Assembly (NCBI GenBank): GCA_900766265.1
Contig: CAAFUS010000013.1
Span: forward strand, 186,001 to 250,000
From: Pseudomonadaceae bacterium
GTDB lineage: Bacteria; Pseudomonadota; Gammaproteobacteria; Pseudomonadales; Pseudomonadaceae
Direction of reading: 5' to 3'
Length of the DNA stretch: 64,000 bases
Positions 52,559-60,929 of the stretch are shown here, in pieces; position 1 is the first letter of the stretch, and each line of letters begins with the position of its first letter. The translations under genes and the position numbers were made by a program. Under the pieces are notes generated by a model. The model was not told where the DNA came from. It saw nothing but the letters and a program-made list of their open reading frames with translations, and did no database searches.

Positions 52559-53989
52559 TCAGGCCGCGGCTATCACGTCGCCGTGGTTCTCCGGCTCGAT
52601 CAGGGCATGGTGCAGCGTGGCGACGGCGGCGGCGTAATCTTCCTCGCGCACCACGCATTGCATTTCGACCTGGCGGATCGACTGGTGCACCGCCTGCACA
52701 CCAATGCCGGCGGCCGCCAGCGCGGCCACGGTACGGGCGAGGATGCCGTTGACCTTCAAGTCCGAGCCGATCGCCGAGACGATGGCCAGCTTGTGGACCC
52801 GTACTTCCGCCGCCGGGTAGCGCTCCTCGATCAGCCGTGTGGCGCGGTTGATCAGCTTGCGCGAGCCGCTGGCGTAATAGGTGATGCTGTTGGCGTCCGA
52901 ATCCTTGTTCACCACGTAGAGCTTGAGCTGCTTGAGCAGGCGGCTGATTTCCAGATCGTAGCCAACGTCACCGAGCATCTCCTGGTCGAATACTTCGATG
53001 CCGAATACATCGTTGCGCCCGGCGATGATCTCGACGCAAGGGCGCTCGCTCCTGTAGTCCTGGCTGATGAGGGTGCCGCCGTGCTCGGGTTCGAAGGCAT
53101 TCTTGATCCGCAGCTCCACACCGGCGCGGCGCAGCGTACGCGCGGCCTTGGGGTGGATGGCCTCCATGCCGAGGTTGGACAGCTGGTCGGCCACGTCGTA
53201 ATTGGTCCGGCCGATGGTGACGACCTTGTCGGCCCCGACCAGGTACGGGTCGGCGCTGGAGAGGTGGAATTCTTTATGGATGATCGCCTCGCGCGCACCG
53301 GTGGCCGCGGCGATCTGAGCGAAGGTGATCTCGCTGTAGCCCCGGTCGAAAGTGTTCATCAGCCCTTCGCTACAGTGGGTGTAGCCCGTCGCGACAGCGA
53401 GTTCGGTGCTCAGATCGACCCCATCGAAACCGTCACTGATCATCTGCTCGAAGGGTTGAGGCGCATCCAGATGCCAGCCGGTGAGGTCCACAAGGCGTGC
53501 GCGCACGCCGCGGCCCTTGAGTGCCAGCACCGTATTGAACGCGCTATGCGCTTCCCCGAGGGAGGCGAGCATTTCGCGCACCTTCATCAAATGCTCGCTG
53601 AGCTGAAAATGCCCATAGCTGCACAGCTGCTGCAGGCTCTGCATACAGGCGCGCACATCATCGATGCGGCTGTTGATGAAGGCGTTGGCCGACTGGCGTT
53701 CGAACTGTCCGCCGAACAGCTCGGCATTACGCGCCAGCATGCGCAGGCGTACCTCTTCGAGGGCATCGAGCCAGGCACCTTCGCTGTGGGCGTCGGCGAA
53801 GCGCTGGTATACCCCCGGCTCGCCGGTCTTCTTGTGTTCGAGCAGCAGGTTGGTCATGCCGGCATAGGCCGAGACCACGAACACGCGCTGATAGAGCGCG
53901 CTGCCCTGGCGATTGCCGATGAGGATGTTGTCCAGTACTTCTTCGAAGCGGCTCATGGAGGTGCCGCCGATCTTTTCTACGGTGTGCAT
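52559..53989 (-). CDS. ask: Ectoine-specific aspartokinase (Ask_Ect)
   Basis: A 476-residue aspartokinase with the N-terminal kinase motif VEKIGGTSMSRFEEV, an amino-acid kinase core (FDRGYSEITFAQIAAATGA) and C-terminal tandem ACT domains (about 330-460). It belongs to the ectoine-linked clade rather than the LysC housekeeping type, as judged by its place after ectD. It makes aspartyl phosphate, feeding L-aspartate semialdehyde to EctB, and these enzymes are typically less feedback-inhibited. It lies 120 bases past ectD and is the last gene of the operon. Confidence 0.93.
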   Translation of the reverse strand: MHTVEKIGGTSMSRFEEVLDNILIGNRQGSALYQRVFVVSAYAGMTNLLLEHKKTGEPGVYQRFADAHSEGAWLDALEEVRLRMLARNAELFGGQFERQSANAFINSRIDDVRACMQSLQQLCSYGHFQLSEHLMKVREMLASLGEAHSAFNTVLALKGRGVRARLVDLTGWHLDAPQPFEQMISDGFDGVDLSTELAVATGYTHCSEGLMNTFDRGYSEITFAQIAAATGAREAIIHKEFHLSSADPYLVGADKVVTIGRTNYDVADQLSNLGMEAIHPKAARTLRRAGVELRIKNAFEPEHGGTLISQDYRSERPCVEIIAGRNDVFGIEVFDQEMLGDVGYDLEISRLLKQLKLYVVNKDSDANSITYYASGSRKLINRATRLIEERYPAAEVRVHKLAIVSAIGSDLKVNGILARTVAALAAAGIGVQAVHQSIRQVEMQCVVREEDYAAAVATLHHALIEPENHGDVIAAA

Positions 53990-54109
53990 GGTGTTCTCAT
54001 TGCTCAGGCCTTCGTGGGCAATCAGCCACTTCGCGAAGGCGCTCGATGAATTCGTCCTCCCGACAGTTGGCAGCCGGACAGGCGGATGGGCGCTGGTGCG
54101 CCCGCTCCG

Positions 54110-55027
54110 TCAGAGGTAGCGCTGCGGTGCGATGTCCAGCGGCGCAAAGTTGTCTCGCTCGGCAACGAAGTCAGGGCGAGGGCCGCGCCCACAGAAGGGC
54201 GCCTGCAGCGCGTTCTCGACGGCGTTGTAGACATAGAACAGGTTGCTGCGCGCGCTCGGGGTGATGTTGCCGTTGGAGCCGTGCATGGTGTTGCAGTCGA
54301 AGAACACCACGCTGCCTGCCGGGCCTGTGGCGGTGTCGATGCCGTAGCGGTTGGCGAGTTCGGTGAGGCTGTTCTCGTCCGGTACGCCGATCTCCTGCTT
54401 GCGCAGGGATTTCTCGTAGTGGTTTTCCGGCGTTTCGCCCACGCAGCGAACGTAGTGGCGATGCGAGCCGGGGATAAGCATCAGCGGGCCGTTGTGCGGC
54501 GCGTTGTCGGTCAACAGGATCGAGCAGGACAGCGCGCGCATCCGCGGCATGCCGTCCTCGGTGTGCCAGGTCTCGAAATCCGAGTGCCAGTAGAACTCCT
54601 TGCCGTTGAAGCCGGGTTTGAAGTTCATGCGCGACTGGTGCACGTAGAGTTCGCCGCCGAGGATGAAACGGGCTACGCCGGCGATGCGCTCGTCCCGCGC
54701 GATGCGGGCGAACAGCGGGTTGTCGCTGTGGATGTCGAACACCGAGCGGATCGCGCCGCTGCCGGGTTCCTGGATGGTCTTGCCGGAGCCGGCGACGGCC
54801 GGGTCCTCGCGCATGCGGTCCAGCTCCTGGCGAAACAGCGCGACTTCTTCGGCGCTGAACAGGTTCGGTATCACCAGGTAGCCGTCGCGCTCGAATTGTT
54901 CGATCTGTTCGGCTGAAATCGGTGCGTTGTGAACATCATCCCGGTAGACCACCGGGTCCAGGCGCTCCTGCCAGCTCGGCTGGGGCTGCTGGCGCGAGGG
55001 GTAGAGGTCTGCTTGCTGCGGGTTCAT
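54110..55027 (-). CDS. ectD: Ectoine hydroxylase EctD
   Basis: A 305-residue non-haem Fe(II)/2-oxoglutarate dioxygenase. The iron ligands are His148 and Asp150 in EFYWHSDFETWH and His249 in CNTMHGSNGN. The FYWHSDFETWHTEDGMPRMR stretch is the EctD signature. It converts ectoine to 5-hydroxyectoine, a stress protectant. It lies 57 bases after ectC and is the fourth gene of ectABCD-ask. Confidence 0.96.
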   Translation of the reverse strand: MNPQQADLYPSRQQPQPSWQERLDPVVYRDDVHNAPISAEQIEQFERDGYLVIPNLFSAEEVALFRQELDRMREDPAVAGSGKTIQEPGSGAIRSVFDIHSDNPLFARIARDERIAGVARFILGGELYVHQSRMNFKPGFNGKEFYWHSDFETWHTEDGMPRMRALSCSILLTDNAPHNGPLMLIPGSHRHYVRCVGETPENHYEKSLRKQEIGVPDENSLTELANRYGIDTATGPAGSVVFFDCNTMHGSNGNITPSARSNLFYVYNAVENALQAPFCGRGPRPDFVAERDNFAPLDIAPQRYL

Positions 55028-55084
55028 GCGTGCCTCTTCGGTCGCTTGCGGAAGATGCAGCGGCCGTTGCCGGCCGCGTCAGGC

Positions 55085-55483
55085 TCAGCCGACGGTTTCG
55101 GCTTCCAGCGGGTATACGCCGGAGGCGTCGTGTACTTCCTTGCCGTTGAGCGGCGGGTTGAAGACGCAGGCCAGCTTCATCTCTTCGCTGCCGCCACGCA
55201 GCAGGTGCTCGTCGTGCTTGTCGAGGATGTACAGCGTGCCCGGCTCGATCGTGTAGATCTTGCCGTCGGCAATGGTCTCGATCTCGCCGTTGCCGCTGAT
55301 GCAATACACCGACTCCAGATGGTTCTGGTAATGGATGTGCGTCTCGGTGTTGGCGTAGATGGTGGTGATGTGGAAGGAGAACCCCATCTTGTCGTCCTTG
55401 AGCAGCATGCGGGTGCTGTCCCACGTCTCAGTGACGATCTTGCGGCCAGAGTTTTCGCACTCGGCGAGGGTACGTACGATCAT
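55085..55483 (-). CDS. ectC: L-ectoine synthase EctC
   Basis: A 132-residue cupin with MIVRTLAECENSGRKIVTETWDSTRMLLKDDKMGFSFHITTIY and the barrel motif HYQNHLESVYCISGNGEIET, both diagnostic of EctC. It closes the ring of N-gamma-acetyl-diaminobutyrate to form ectoine. It starts 12 bases after ectB, behind AGGAGG. Length matches the family (about 130). Confidence 0.97.
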   Translation of the reverse strand: MIVRTLAECENSGRKIVTETWDSTRMLLKDDKMGFSFHITTIYANTETHIHYQNHLESVYCISGNGEIETIADGKIYTIEPGTLYILDKHDEHLLRGGSEEMKLACVFNPPLNGKEVHDASGVYPLEAETVG

Positions 55484-55495
55484 GGTGTCCTCCTG

Positions 55496-56773
55496 TTAAG
55501 ACGCTTGGTTGGCGGCTTGCTCACCCATCACGGCGCCAAATGCACGGTCGAGAATGCCGAGCGCCTTGTCGATCTGCTCGTCGCTGATAATCAGCGGGCA
55601 GAGGCACTTGACCACCTCGCTATGGGCGCCGCTGGTTTCGATGACCAGGCCGTTTTCGAAGGCGTGGCGGCAGACCGCAGCGGCCGTGTCGCCGTCCGGG
55701 CAGCTGATGCCCAGCATCATTCCGCGACCTTTGAGGTGCAGCGAGCCCGGCCCGTGACGCCGGATAATGCGCTGCATGCCGTCGGCGATGCGCTTGCCTT
55801 TGGCACGGACGCTCTGGGCGAACTGATCGTCCTGCCAGAAGTGCTCAAGGGCCGCGGCAGCGGTGACGAAGGCGTGGTTGTTGCCGCGGAAGGTGCCGTT
55901 GTGCTCGCCCGGCTTCCACTGGTCCAGCTCCTTGCGCAGCAGCAGCATGGCGAACGGCAGGCCGAAGCCCGATAGCGATTTGGACAGGGTGATCATGTCC
56001 GGCCGGATGCCCATCTCTTCGAAGCTGAAGAAGGTGCCGGTACGGCCGCAACCGGCCTGGATGTCATCGACGATCAGCAGCATGTCGTGCTTGCGGCAGA
56101 GCTTTTCGAGCTTGCGGACCCAATCGGCCGAGGCCGCGTTCAGGCCACCTTCACCCTGGACCACTTCGACTATTACCGCGGCGGGCTTGTCGATGCCACT
56201 GGAGGGGTCGGACAGGAGCTTGTCCATCATCGCGACCGTGCTGACCTTCTCGCCGAAATAGTTGGCGTAGGGCATGCGGCTCACGTCGCTCAGCGCAACG
56301 CCGGCGGCCCCGCGATGGTGGCCGTTGCCGGTCGCGGCCAGCGCGCCGATGCTGCAGCCGTGGAAGCCATTAGTGAAGCTGATGATGTTGTTGCGCCCGG
56401 TGACCTTACGGGCCAGCTTCAATGCTGCTTCGACCGCGTTGGTGCCGGTCGGGCCGGTGAACTGCATCAGGTAGCCGTCCATCTCGCGGGGCTTGAGGAT
56501 CAGCCGGTTAAAGGTCTCGAGAAGGCGCTCCTTGGCGTCGGAGTACATGTCCAGACCGTGGGTGATGCCGTCGGCGCTGATGTAGTCGATCAGTGCCCGC
56601 TTGAGTACAGGGTGGTTGTGGCCGTAGTTGAGGGTGCCGGCGCCGGCGAGAAAATCGATGTAGCGCACGCCTTCGCGGGTTACCAGTTCAGCGCCCTGGG
56701 CTTGCTTGAACACGACCGGGAAGGAGCGGCAGTAGCTGCGGACGGACGATTCGTGCAGTTCGAAGATGTTCAT
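55496..56773 (-). CDS. ectB: Diaminobutyrate-2-oxoglutarate transaminase EctB
   Basis: A 425-residue class III aminotransferase. ATG at 56773 gives the canonical MNIFELHESSVRSYCRSFP start; the frame stays open upstream through ectA only by chance. The motifs are YIDFLAGAGTLNYGHNHP, DDIQAGCGRTGTFFSFE and the PLP lysine in ITLSKSLSGFGLP. It converts aspartate semialdehyde and glutamate to 2,4-diaminobutyrate. The ATG overlaps the ectA stop (ATGA). Confidence 0.97.
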   Translation of the reverse strand: MNIFELHESSVRSYCRSFPVVFKQAQGAELVTREGVRYIDFLAGAGTLNYGHNHPVLKRALIDYISADGITHGLDMYSDAKERLLETFNRLILKPREMDGYLMQFTGPTGTNAVEAALKLARKVTGRNNIISFTNGFHGCSIGALAATGNGHHRGAAGVALSDVSRMPYANYFGEKVSTVAMMDKLLSDPSSGIDKPAAVIVEVVQGEGGLNAASADWVRKLEKLCRKHDMLLIVDDIQAGCGRTGTFFSFEEMGIRPDMITLSKSLSGFGLPFAMLLLRKELDQWKPGEHNGTFRGNNHAFVTAAAALEHFWQDDQFAQSVRAKGKRIADGMQRIIRRHGPGSLHLKGRGMMLGISCPDGDTAAAVCRHAFENGLVIETSGAHSEVVKCLCPLIISDEQIDKALGILDRAFGAVMGEQAANQAS

Positions 56774-57315
56774 GGAGTCTCCTCTCGTTGTCGTTCCAGA
56801 GCGATGCCCTTGCCAGCGGCCGGCTGCAACGGACCTGCCCGGTAGAGGACTTCGTCCTCGTGGCGGCCGCCAAAATGCTCGGCCCCGGAAAACAGCGTGC
56901 GCGTGCCGTACGCCACGCCCAGACGGGCAAAGGCGCGTTTGAACAAGGCCTGCGAAGGGGCGTTGTCCGGGGAGATGGTGGTCTCGAGGTAGCGCACGCC
57001 TTGGGCGGCGACCCGCTCGGTCAGCGTCAGCAGCATGCGCAGTGCAAGGCCTTGACCGCGCATCGACGCATCGACCGCGACCTGCCAGACGAACAGCGTG
57101 TCGGGGCGCGAAGGGGGGCGGTAACCGGAAATGAAGCCCACCAGGTCGCCCTGGTCGTTTTCCGCGGCGATGGCGGTGTCGGCGAAATCCGAGCACTGCA
57201 GCAAATTGCAGTAGACCGAATTGGTGTCCAGCGGCTGGCAGCGCGCTACCAGTGAATGAAGGTCGTGGCCGTCGCCGTCGGTGGGGCGACGGAGGGTGAC
57301 GGGAACAGAAATCAA
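56770..57315 (-). CDS. ectA: L-2,4-diaminobutyric acid acetyltransferase EctA
   Basis: A 181-residue GNAT enzyme with LRRPTDGDGHDLHSLVARCQPLDTNSVYCNLLQCSDFADTA, the EctA signature, and the acetyl-CoA loop QVAVDASMRGQGLALRML. It starts at TTG (57315) with AAGGA seven bases upstream; no in-frame ATG lies near. It acetylates diaminobutyrate for EctC. First gene of ectABCD-ask. A high-salt-inducible promoter is expected in the AT-richer stretch 57316-57380, but no box is convincing enough to mark. Confidence 0.95.
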   Translation of the reverse strand: MISVPVTLRRPTDGDGHDLHSLVARCQPLDTNSVYCNLLQCSDFADTAIAAENDQGDLVGFISGYRPPSRPDTLFVWQVAVDASMRGQGLALRMLLTLTERVAAQGVRYLETTISPDNAPSQALFKRAFARLGVAYGTRTLFSGAEHFGGRHEDEVLYRAGPLQPAAGKGIALERQREETP

Positions 57316-57425
57316 AACAGGTTCCTTGGTTCTAGTTATTGAATCCTTTTAAAGGTTAAACACATCCAAACGATGATCTCAACCCAAGGATCTGGATCGC
57401 CCGTCAATATCCGTTAGTTCATCGG

Positions 57426-57437
57426 CGATGAATTACG
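57426..57437. repeat. 12-base direct repeat upstream of ectA, copy 1
   Basis: CGATGAATTACG occurs here and again, identically and in the same orientation, at 57482-57493, 56 bases away. Both copies lie 111-178 bases upstream of ectA (minus strand). They could be regulator half-sites or chance. Confidence 0.4.
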
Positions 57438-57481
57438 CGGTGCGGTTAATTGATCGTGCATTCAATATGCGCGCCGCGTTC

Positions 57482-57493
57482 CGATGAATTACG
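57482..57493. repeat. 12-base direct repeat upstream of ectA, copy 2
   Basis: Identical to the copy at 57426-57437. The 56-base distance is near five or five and a half helical turns, so cooperative binding across the same face is possible but not assured. Confidence 0.4.
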
Positions 57494-57957
57494 GCGCAGC
57501 GGGCAGGAGCAGGTTCAGTCATTGCTACGCCGAAACAGTTCAGCTTTTCGGGCCGGCGATCGTGCTGGGTCGGCCTTGTCTGCTGTGCTGCAGGCCCTGA
57601 TTTTACTGGGGTTCAGCCGCTCGTCGATTCGCTGGGCGCGGTCGGTCGGCTGGCGAAGGCTTAGGCGTGAATAATGGCGCCACAACTACCGAGATAATGA
57701 CACAGGTGGGCGTTTGGTTACGTCTCGTGAAATCACGCCTGAACTAAGCGTGCGCTCCGAAAGTTGATGGCCCGTTGCGCACAGAATAAATAACGCTGTA
57801 ACAGGATATTGTCGGTGGCGCGCATCGATAGTTGTCGATGGAGAGAAGATGGCCAATAAACGGTCGGTTCGAAACAGCATCCGAACGGGCCGCAGCCCGC
57901 ATGAGCGCGGGCCGTCGGCGAAGTGGCGGCGGTGGTTTTTTCAGGTGATGGCGGCGG

Positions 57958-59400
57958 TCATTGCCACCAGCGAAAGCCCTTGCGCTCCAGCAGCTGGTGC
58001 GCCTGTTCGGGGCCGTCGCTGCCGGCCGGATACGGCCGAGGTTTGCGGTAGTGTTCCTGCCAGCCCTTGAGGATCGGGTCGACCCAGTGCCAGGCCGCTT
58101 CGACTTCGTCGCGGCGCATGAACAAGGTGGAGTCGCCTTCGATGACGTCCAGCAGCAGCCGCTCGTAGGCTTCCCAGCGGCGCGTCTGGCGAAACGCCTG
58201 GGCCAGGTTGAGGTCGAGTTCGACCGGTTCGAGCTGCATGCCTTTGCCGGGCGCCTTGGCCATCAGTTGCAGGCTGATGCTTTCCTCCGGTTGCAGGCGA
58301 ATGACCAGCCGATTGACCTGGCCGTTCTGGAACAGCATGTGCGGCACCGGCTTGAAGGTCAGCACGATTTCAGAGCTTTTCTTTGCCAGGCGCTTGCCGG
58401 TGCGCAGGTAGAAGGGCACACCGGCCCAGCGCCAGTTGTCGATCTCGGCCTGAACGGCGACAAAGGTTTCGGTATCGCTGTCGTTGTCGACGTTTTTCTC
58501 GAAGTAATAGGCTGGTACGTCGTGCCCACCGATGCGCCCGGCGGTGTACTGGCCACGTACCGTCTTGTCCAGCACATCCATGCCGGTGATCGGCTTGAGC
58601 GCTTCGAGCACCTTGACCTTCTCGCCGCGCACCGATTTGGCATCGAAGCGCCCCGGTGCCTCCATCGCTATCAGGCACAGCAGCTGCAGCAGGTGGTTCT
58701 GCAGCATGTCGCGCATCGCGCCGGCCTGGTCGTAGTAACCGCCGCGGTTCTCGATTCCGAGGGTTTCCGACACGCTGATCTGGACGTGCTCGATATGGCC
58801 GGCGCGCCAGATGGGTTCGAACAGGGCATTGGCGAAGCGCAGGGCCATGAGGTTCTGCACGGTTTCCTTGCCCAGGTAGTGGTCGATCCGGTAGATCCGC
58901 GACTCGGCGAACACCTGGCCGATGGCCTCGTTGATCTCCAGCGCTGAATCCAGCGAATGGCCGATGGGCTTTTCCAGGACGATGCGCGACGCCTGCCCGG
59001 CCAGACCCGCGCTTTCCAGATGCGAGGCAATGTCGCGGAACAGCCGCGGTGCGGTGGCGAGGTAATAGACGCGAATGCGGCCGTCCTGCTGGCCGAGGTG
59101 GTGGGCCAGGCGAACGAACTCGCCGCGCTGGGTCGCGTCGAGTGTGAAGTAATCGAGGCGCTCGGCGAACGCCTGCCAGGTGTCGGACTGGAAGTCGGCC
59201 TGGGCCACCTGCGCCCGGCAGTGGCGCTCGGCCAGGGCCAGATAGGCGTCGCGGTCGAGCTCCTGGCGCGCCAGCGCGAGAATCCGCACGCCGGGGTTGA
59301 GCCGTTTGTCCCGGTGGAGGTGATAGAGCGCGGGAATGAGCTTGTGCAGCGCCAGATCGCCGGTGCCGCCAAAGACGAGCATGTCACAGGATGTGGACAT
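57958..59400 (-). CDS. zwf: Glucose-6-phosphate 1-dehydrogenase
   Basis: A 480-residue enzyme with N-terminal NADP-binding DMLVFGGTGDLALHKLIPALYHL, the active-site motif YRIDHYLGKETVQNL and EKPIGHSL. It oxidises glucose 6-phosphate to 6-phosphogluconolactone, the entry to the Entner-Doudoroff and pentose phosphate routes. Divergent from hexR across a HexR operator. Unlike the common pseudomonad order zwf-pgl-eda, nothing recognisable follows it before the ect operon. Confidence 0.97.
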   Translation of the reverse strand: MSTSCDMLVFGGTGDLALHKLIPALYHLHRDKRLNPGVRILALARQELDRDAYLALAERHCRAQVAQADFQSDTWQAFAERLDYFTLDATQRGEFVRLAHHLGQQDGRIRVYYLATAPRLFRDIASHLESAGLAGQASRIVLEKPIGHSLDSALEINEAIGQVFAESRIYRIDHYLGKETVQNLMALRFANALFEPIWRAGHIEHVQISVSETLGIENRGGYYDQAGAMRDMLQNHLLQLLCLIAMEAPGRFDAKSVRGEKVKVLEALKPITGMDVLDKTVRGQYTAGRIGGHDVPAYYFEKNVDNDSDTETFVAVQAEIDNWRWAGVPFYLRTGKRLAKKSSEIVLTFKPVPHMLFQNGQVNRLVIRLQPEESISLQLMAKAPGKGMQLEPVELDLNLAQAFRQTRRWEAYERLLLDVIEGDSTLFMRRDEVEAAWHWVDPILKGWQEHYRKPRPYPAGSDGPEQAHQLLERKGFRWWQ

Positions 59401-59443
59401 CGAATGCTTCCCCCGGAAGGTTGGGTGGGCGCTGGCCGGCGGC

Positions 59444-59460
59444 TTGTAGTATAACTACAA
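59444..59460. promoter_or_regulatory. HexR operator between zwf and hexR
   Basis: TTGTAGTATAACTACAA is an inverted repeat with perfect 7-base arms. Its core TGTAGT, three A/T bases, ACTACA equals the known gammaproteobacterial HexR site. It lies 44 bases before zwf and 90 bases before hexR, suited to repress zwf and control hexR itself. 2-keto-3-deoxy-6-phosphogluconate is the known HexR inducer. Confidence 0.92.
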
Positions 59461-59549
59461 GCCCACTACACCCCAGCCGGCAGCCGTTGGCGCACGTTAC
59501 AGCCCGTGTCGCCCCGTCTGCCAGCCGTAGAGCATAGCGAGACCGCACT

Positions 59550-60416
59550 GTGAATCTGCTGCAACACATCGCTCAATCGAGAAATCTGCTGCGCAAGTCG
59601 GAACTCAAGGTAGCCGATCACGTGCTGCTCGATCCGGCTGCGGTGATGCACAGCTCCATGGCTGACCTGGCCCAGGCCGTCGGTGTCAGCGAGCCGACCA
59701 TTGTGCGGTTCTGTCGCGCCATCGGCTGCATCGGTTTTCAGGACCTCAAGCTCAAGCTTGCACAAAGTCTGGCCGCCGGGGCCAGCTTTGGCCAATTTGC
59801 CATCAGCGAGAACGACTCGGTCGCCGACTTCAGCATGAAGATCTTCGACACCACCCTGCATACCCTGATCGAGGTCCGCGAGAAGCTAGACCCGGTGGCC
59901 CTGGAGAAGGCCATCGGCCTGTGCTCCCAGGCGCAGCGCATCGAATTCTACGGTTTCGGCGCTTCCGGGGCGGTGGCCGCCGATGCCCAGCACAAGTTCT
60001 TCCGCTTGCTGCTCAACGCCGCGGCGTACTCCGACCCGCACATGCAGGCGATGTCGGCGATCACCCTCAAGCCGTCGGACGTTGCCGTGTGCATTTCCCA
60101 GTCCGGACGCTCCAAGGACCTGCTGATCACCGCCAACGTGGTGCGTGAGGCCGGGGCGTCGCTGATCGCGCTGTGCCCGGGGCAGACGCCACTGGCCGAC
60201 CTGGCCACGGTAAACCTGGCCATCGACGTGCAGGAAGACACCGAGATCTACACCCCGCTGACCTCACGCATCGCCCACCTGGTGGTGATCGACGTGCTGG
60301 CCATGGGCGTGGCGATGGCCCGCGGTCCGAGCCTGGTCAACCACCTCAAGAGCGTCAAGCGCAGCCTGCGCAGCCTTCGCCTGTCGCCCAAGACGATCAA
60401 GCCCCAGGACGACTGA
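59550..60416 (+). CDS. hexR: HexR, RpiR-family regulator of central carbon metabolism
   Basis: A 288-residue protein starting with GTG. The N-terminal HTH_6 domain (about 1-77) has SMADLAQAVGVSEPTIVRFCRAIGCIGFQDLK. The C-terminal SIS sugar-phosphate domain (about 120-260) has RIEFYGFGASGAVAADAQHKFFRLL and VAVCISQSGRSKDLL. It represses zwf and other Entner-Doudoroff genes until bound by KDPG. The divergent operator and gene order confirm the identity. Confidence 0.95.
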   Translation: MNLLQHIAQSRNLLRKSELKVADHVLLDPAAVMHSSMADLAQAVGVSEPTIVRFCRAIGCIGFQDLKLKLAQSLAAGASFGQFAISENDSVADFSMKIFDTTLHTLIEVREKLDPVALEKAIGLCSQAQRIEFYGFGASGAVAADAQHKFFRLLLNAAAYSDPHMQAMSAITLKPSDVAVCISQSGRSKDLLITANVVREAGASLIALCPGQTPLADLATVNLAIDVQEDTEIYTPLTSRIAHLVVIDVLAMGVAMARGPSLVNHLKSVKRSLRSLRLSPKTIKPQDD

Positions 60417-60519
60417 ACGCCGTACGGCGATTGTCATCGCTGCGTCATGGCGGTGTCCTCGCCGTGTCATTTCGAGCTTCGATGCTGAGACTCCCACAAC
60501 CGTTTCCGGGAGCATTGGC

Positions 60520-60702
60520 ATGCAGCCTTCGAGCGATTACACCGCCACCCTCGATTCCAAGGGCCGCCGCAAGTTGCAGGACGAGCGCCGCATGCGCTAT
60601 CGCCGCGCCATCGAGCATTACGCCGAGCAGCGCCGTTTGCAGGCCGAGCTGATGGACGACCTGGACCAGCTGCTTGGTGGTGCCGGGCGTCGCGTCGCCT
60701 GA
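60520..60702 (+). CDS. Small charged protein of unknown function
   Basis: A 60-residue, highly charged, helical protein (KGRRKLQDERRMRYRRAIEHYAEQRRL, then an acidic MDDLDQLL tail). GGGAG lies about 8 bases before the ATG. It has no membrane segment and I recognise no family. The alternation of basic and acidic halves suggests an amphipathic helix that binds protein or nucleic acid, which is inference. Stem-loops follow it. Confidence 0.6.
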   Translation: MQPSSDYTATLDSKGRRKLQDERRMRYRRAIEHYAEQRRLQAELMDDLDQLLGGAGRRVA

Positions 60703-60722
60703 GCCTTGTCGCGTAATGCCGT

Positions 60723-60764
60723 GAGCCGGACAGCGCCCGGCTCCGGCCCCCTGATGCCGGGGCC
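60723..60764 (+). terminator. Tandem GC-rich hairpins after the small gene
   Basis: GAGCCGG (60723) pairs with CCGGCTC (60737), and GGCCCC (60745) pairs with GGGGCC (60759). No U run follows either, so they may be a weak terminator or just an extragenic palindrome. Confidence 0.4.
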
Positions 60765-60929
60765 TCCCCAGTCGCTCACGGCAGCGAATTGTAAAGAAGT
60801 TCAGTCGTCGACCCCTCGGGGCGATGAAATCGGGTACAAACGCTTCTTCCGTGTCCCATGAATTGACGAGCAGGCGGCCCGCACATCAGTGCCGCGCCTG
60901 TTCGCCGCGAACGAGAAGATCAAGACGGC

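Larger units (their letters stand above)
57316..57957. other. Gene-poor gap between ectA and zwf
   Basis: I find no convincing gene in these 642 bases. The 100 bases next to ectA are AT-rich for this genome and should hold the ect promoter. A 12-base direct repeat lies at 57426 and 57482. Near zwf, GCCCGC/GCGGGC (about 57893-57920) forms a hairpin that may end zwf transcription on the minus strand. The pgl and eda genes that usually follow zwf in pseudomonads are absent. Confidence 0.7.

Noticed and set aside
57686..57880. A 64-codon minus-strand frame downstream of zwf, as a possible pgl remnant
   Set aside because: Its translation has none of the 6-phosphogluconolactonase motifs and no ribosome binding site.
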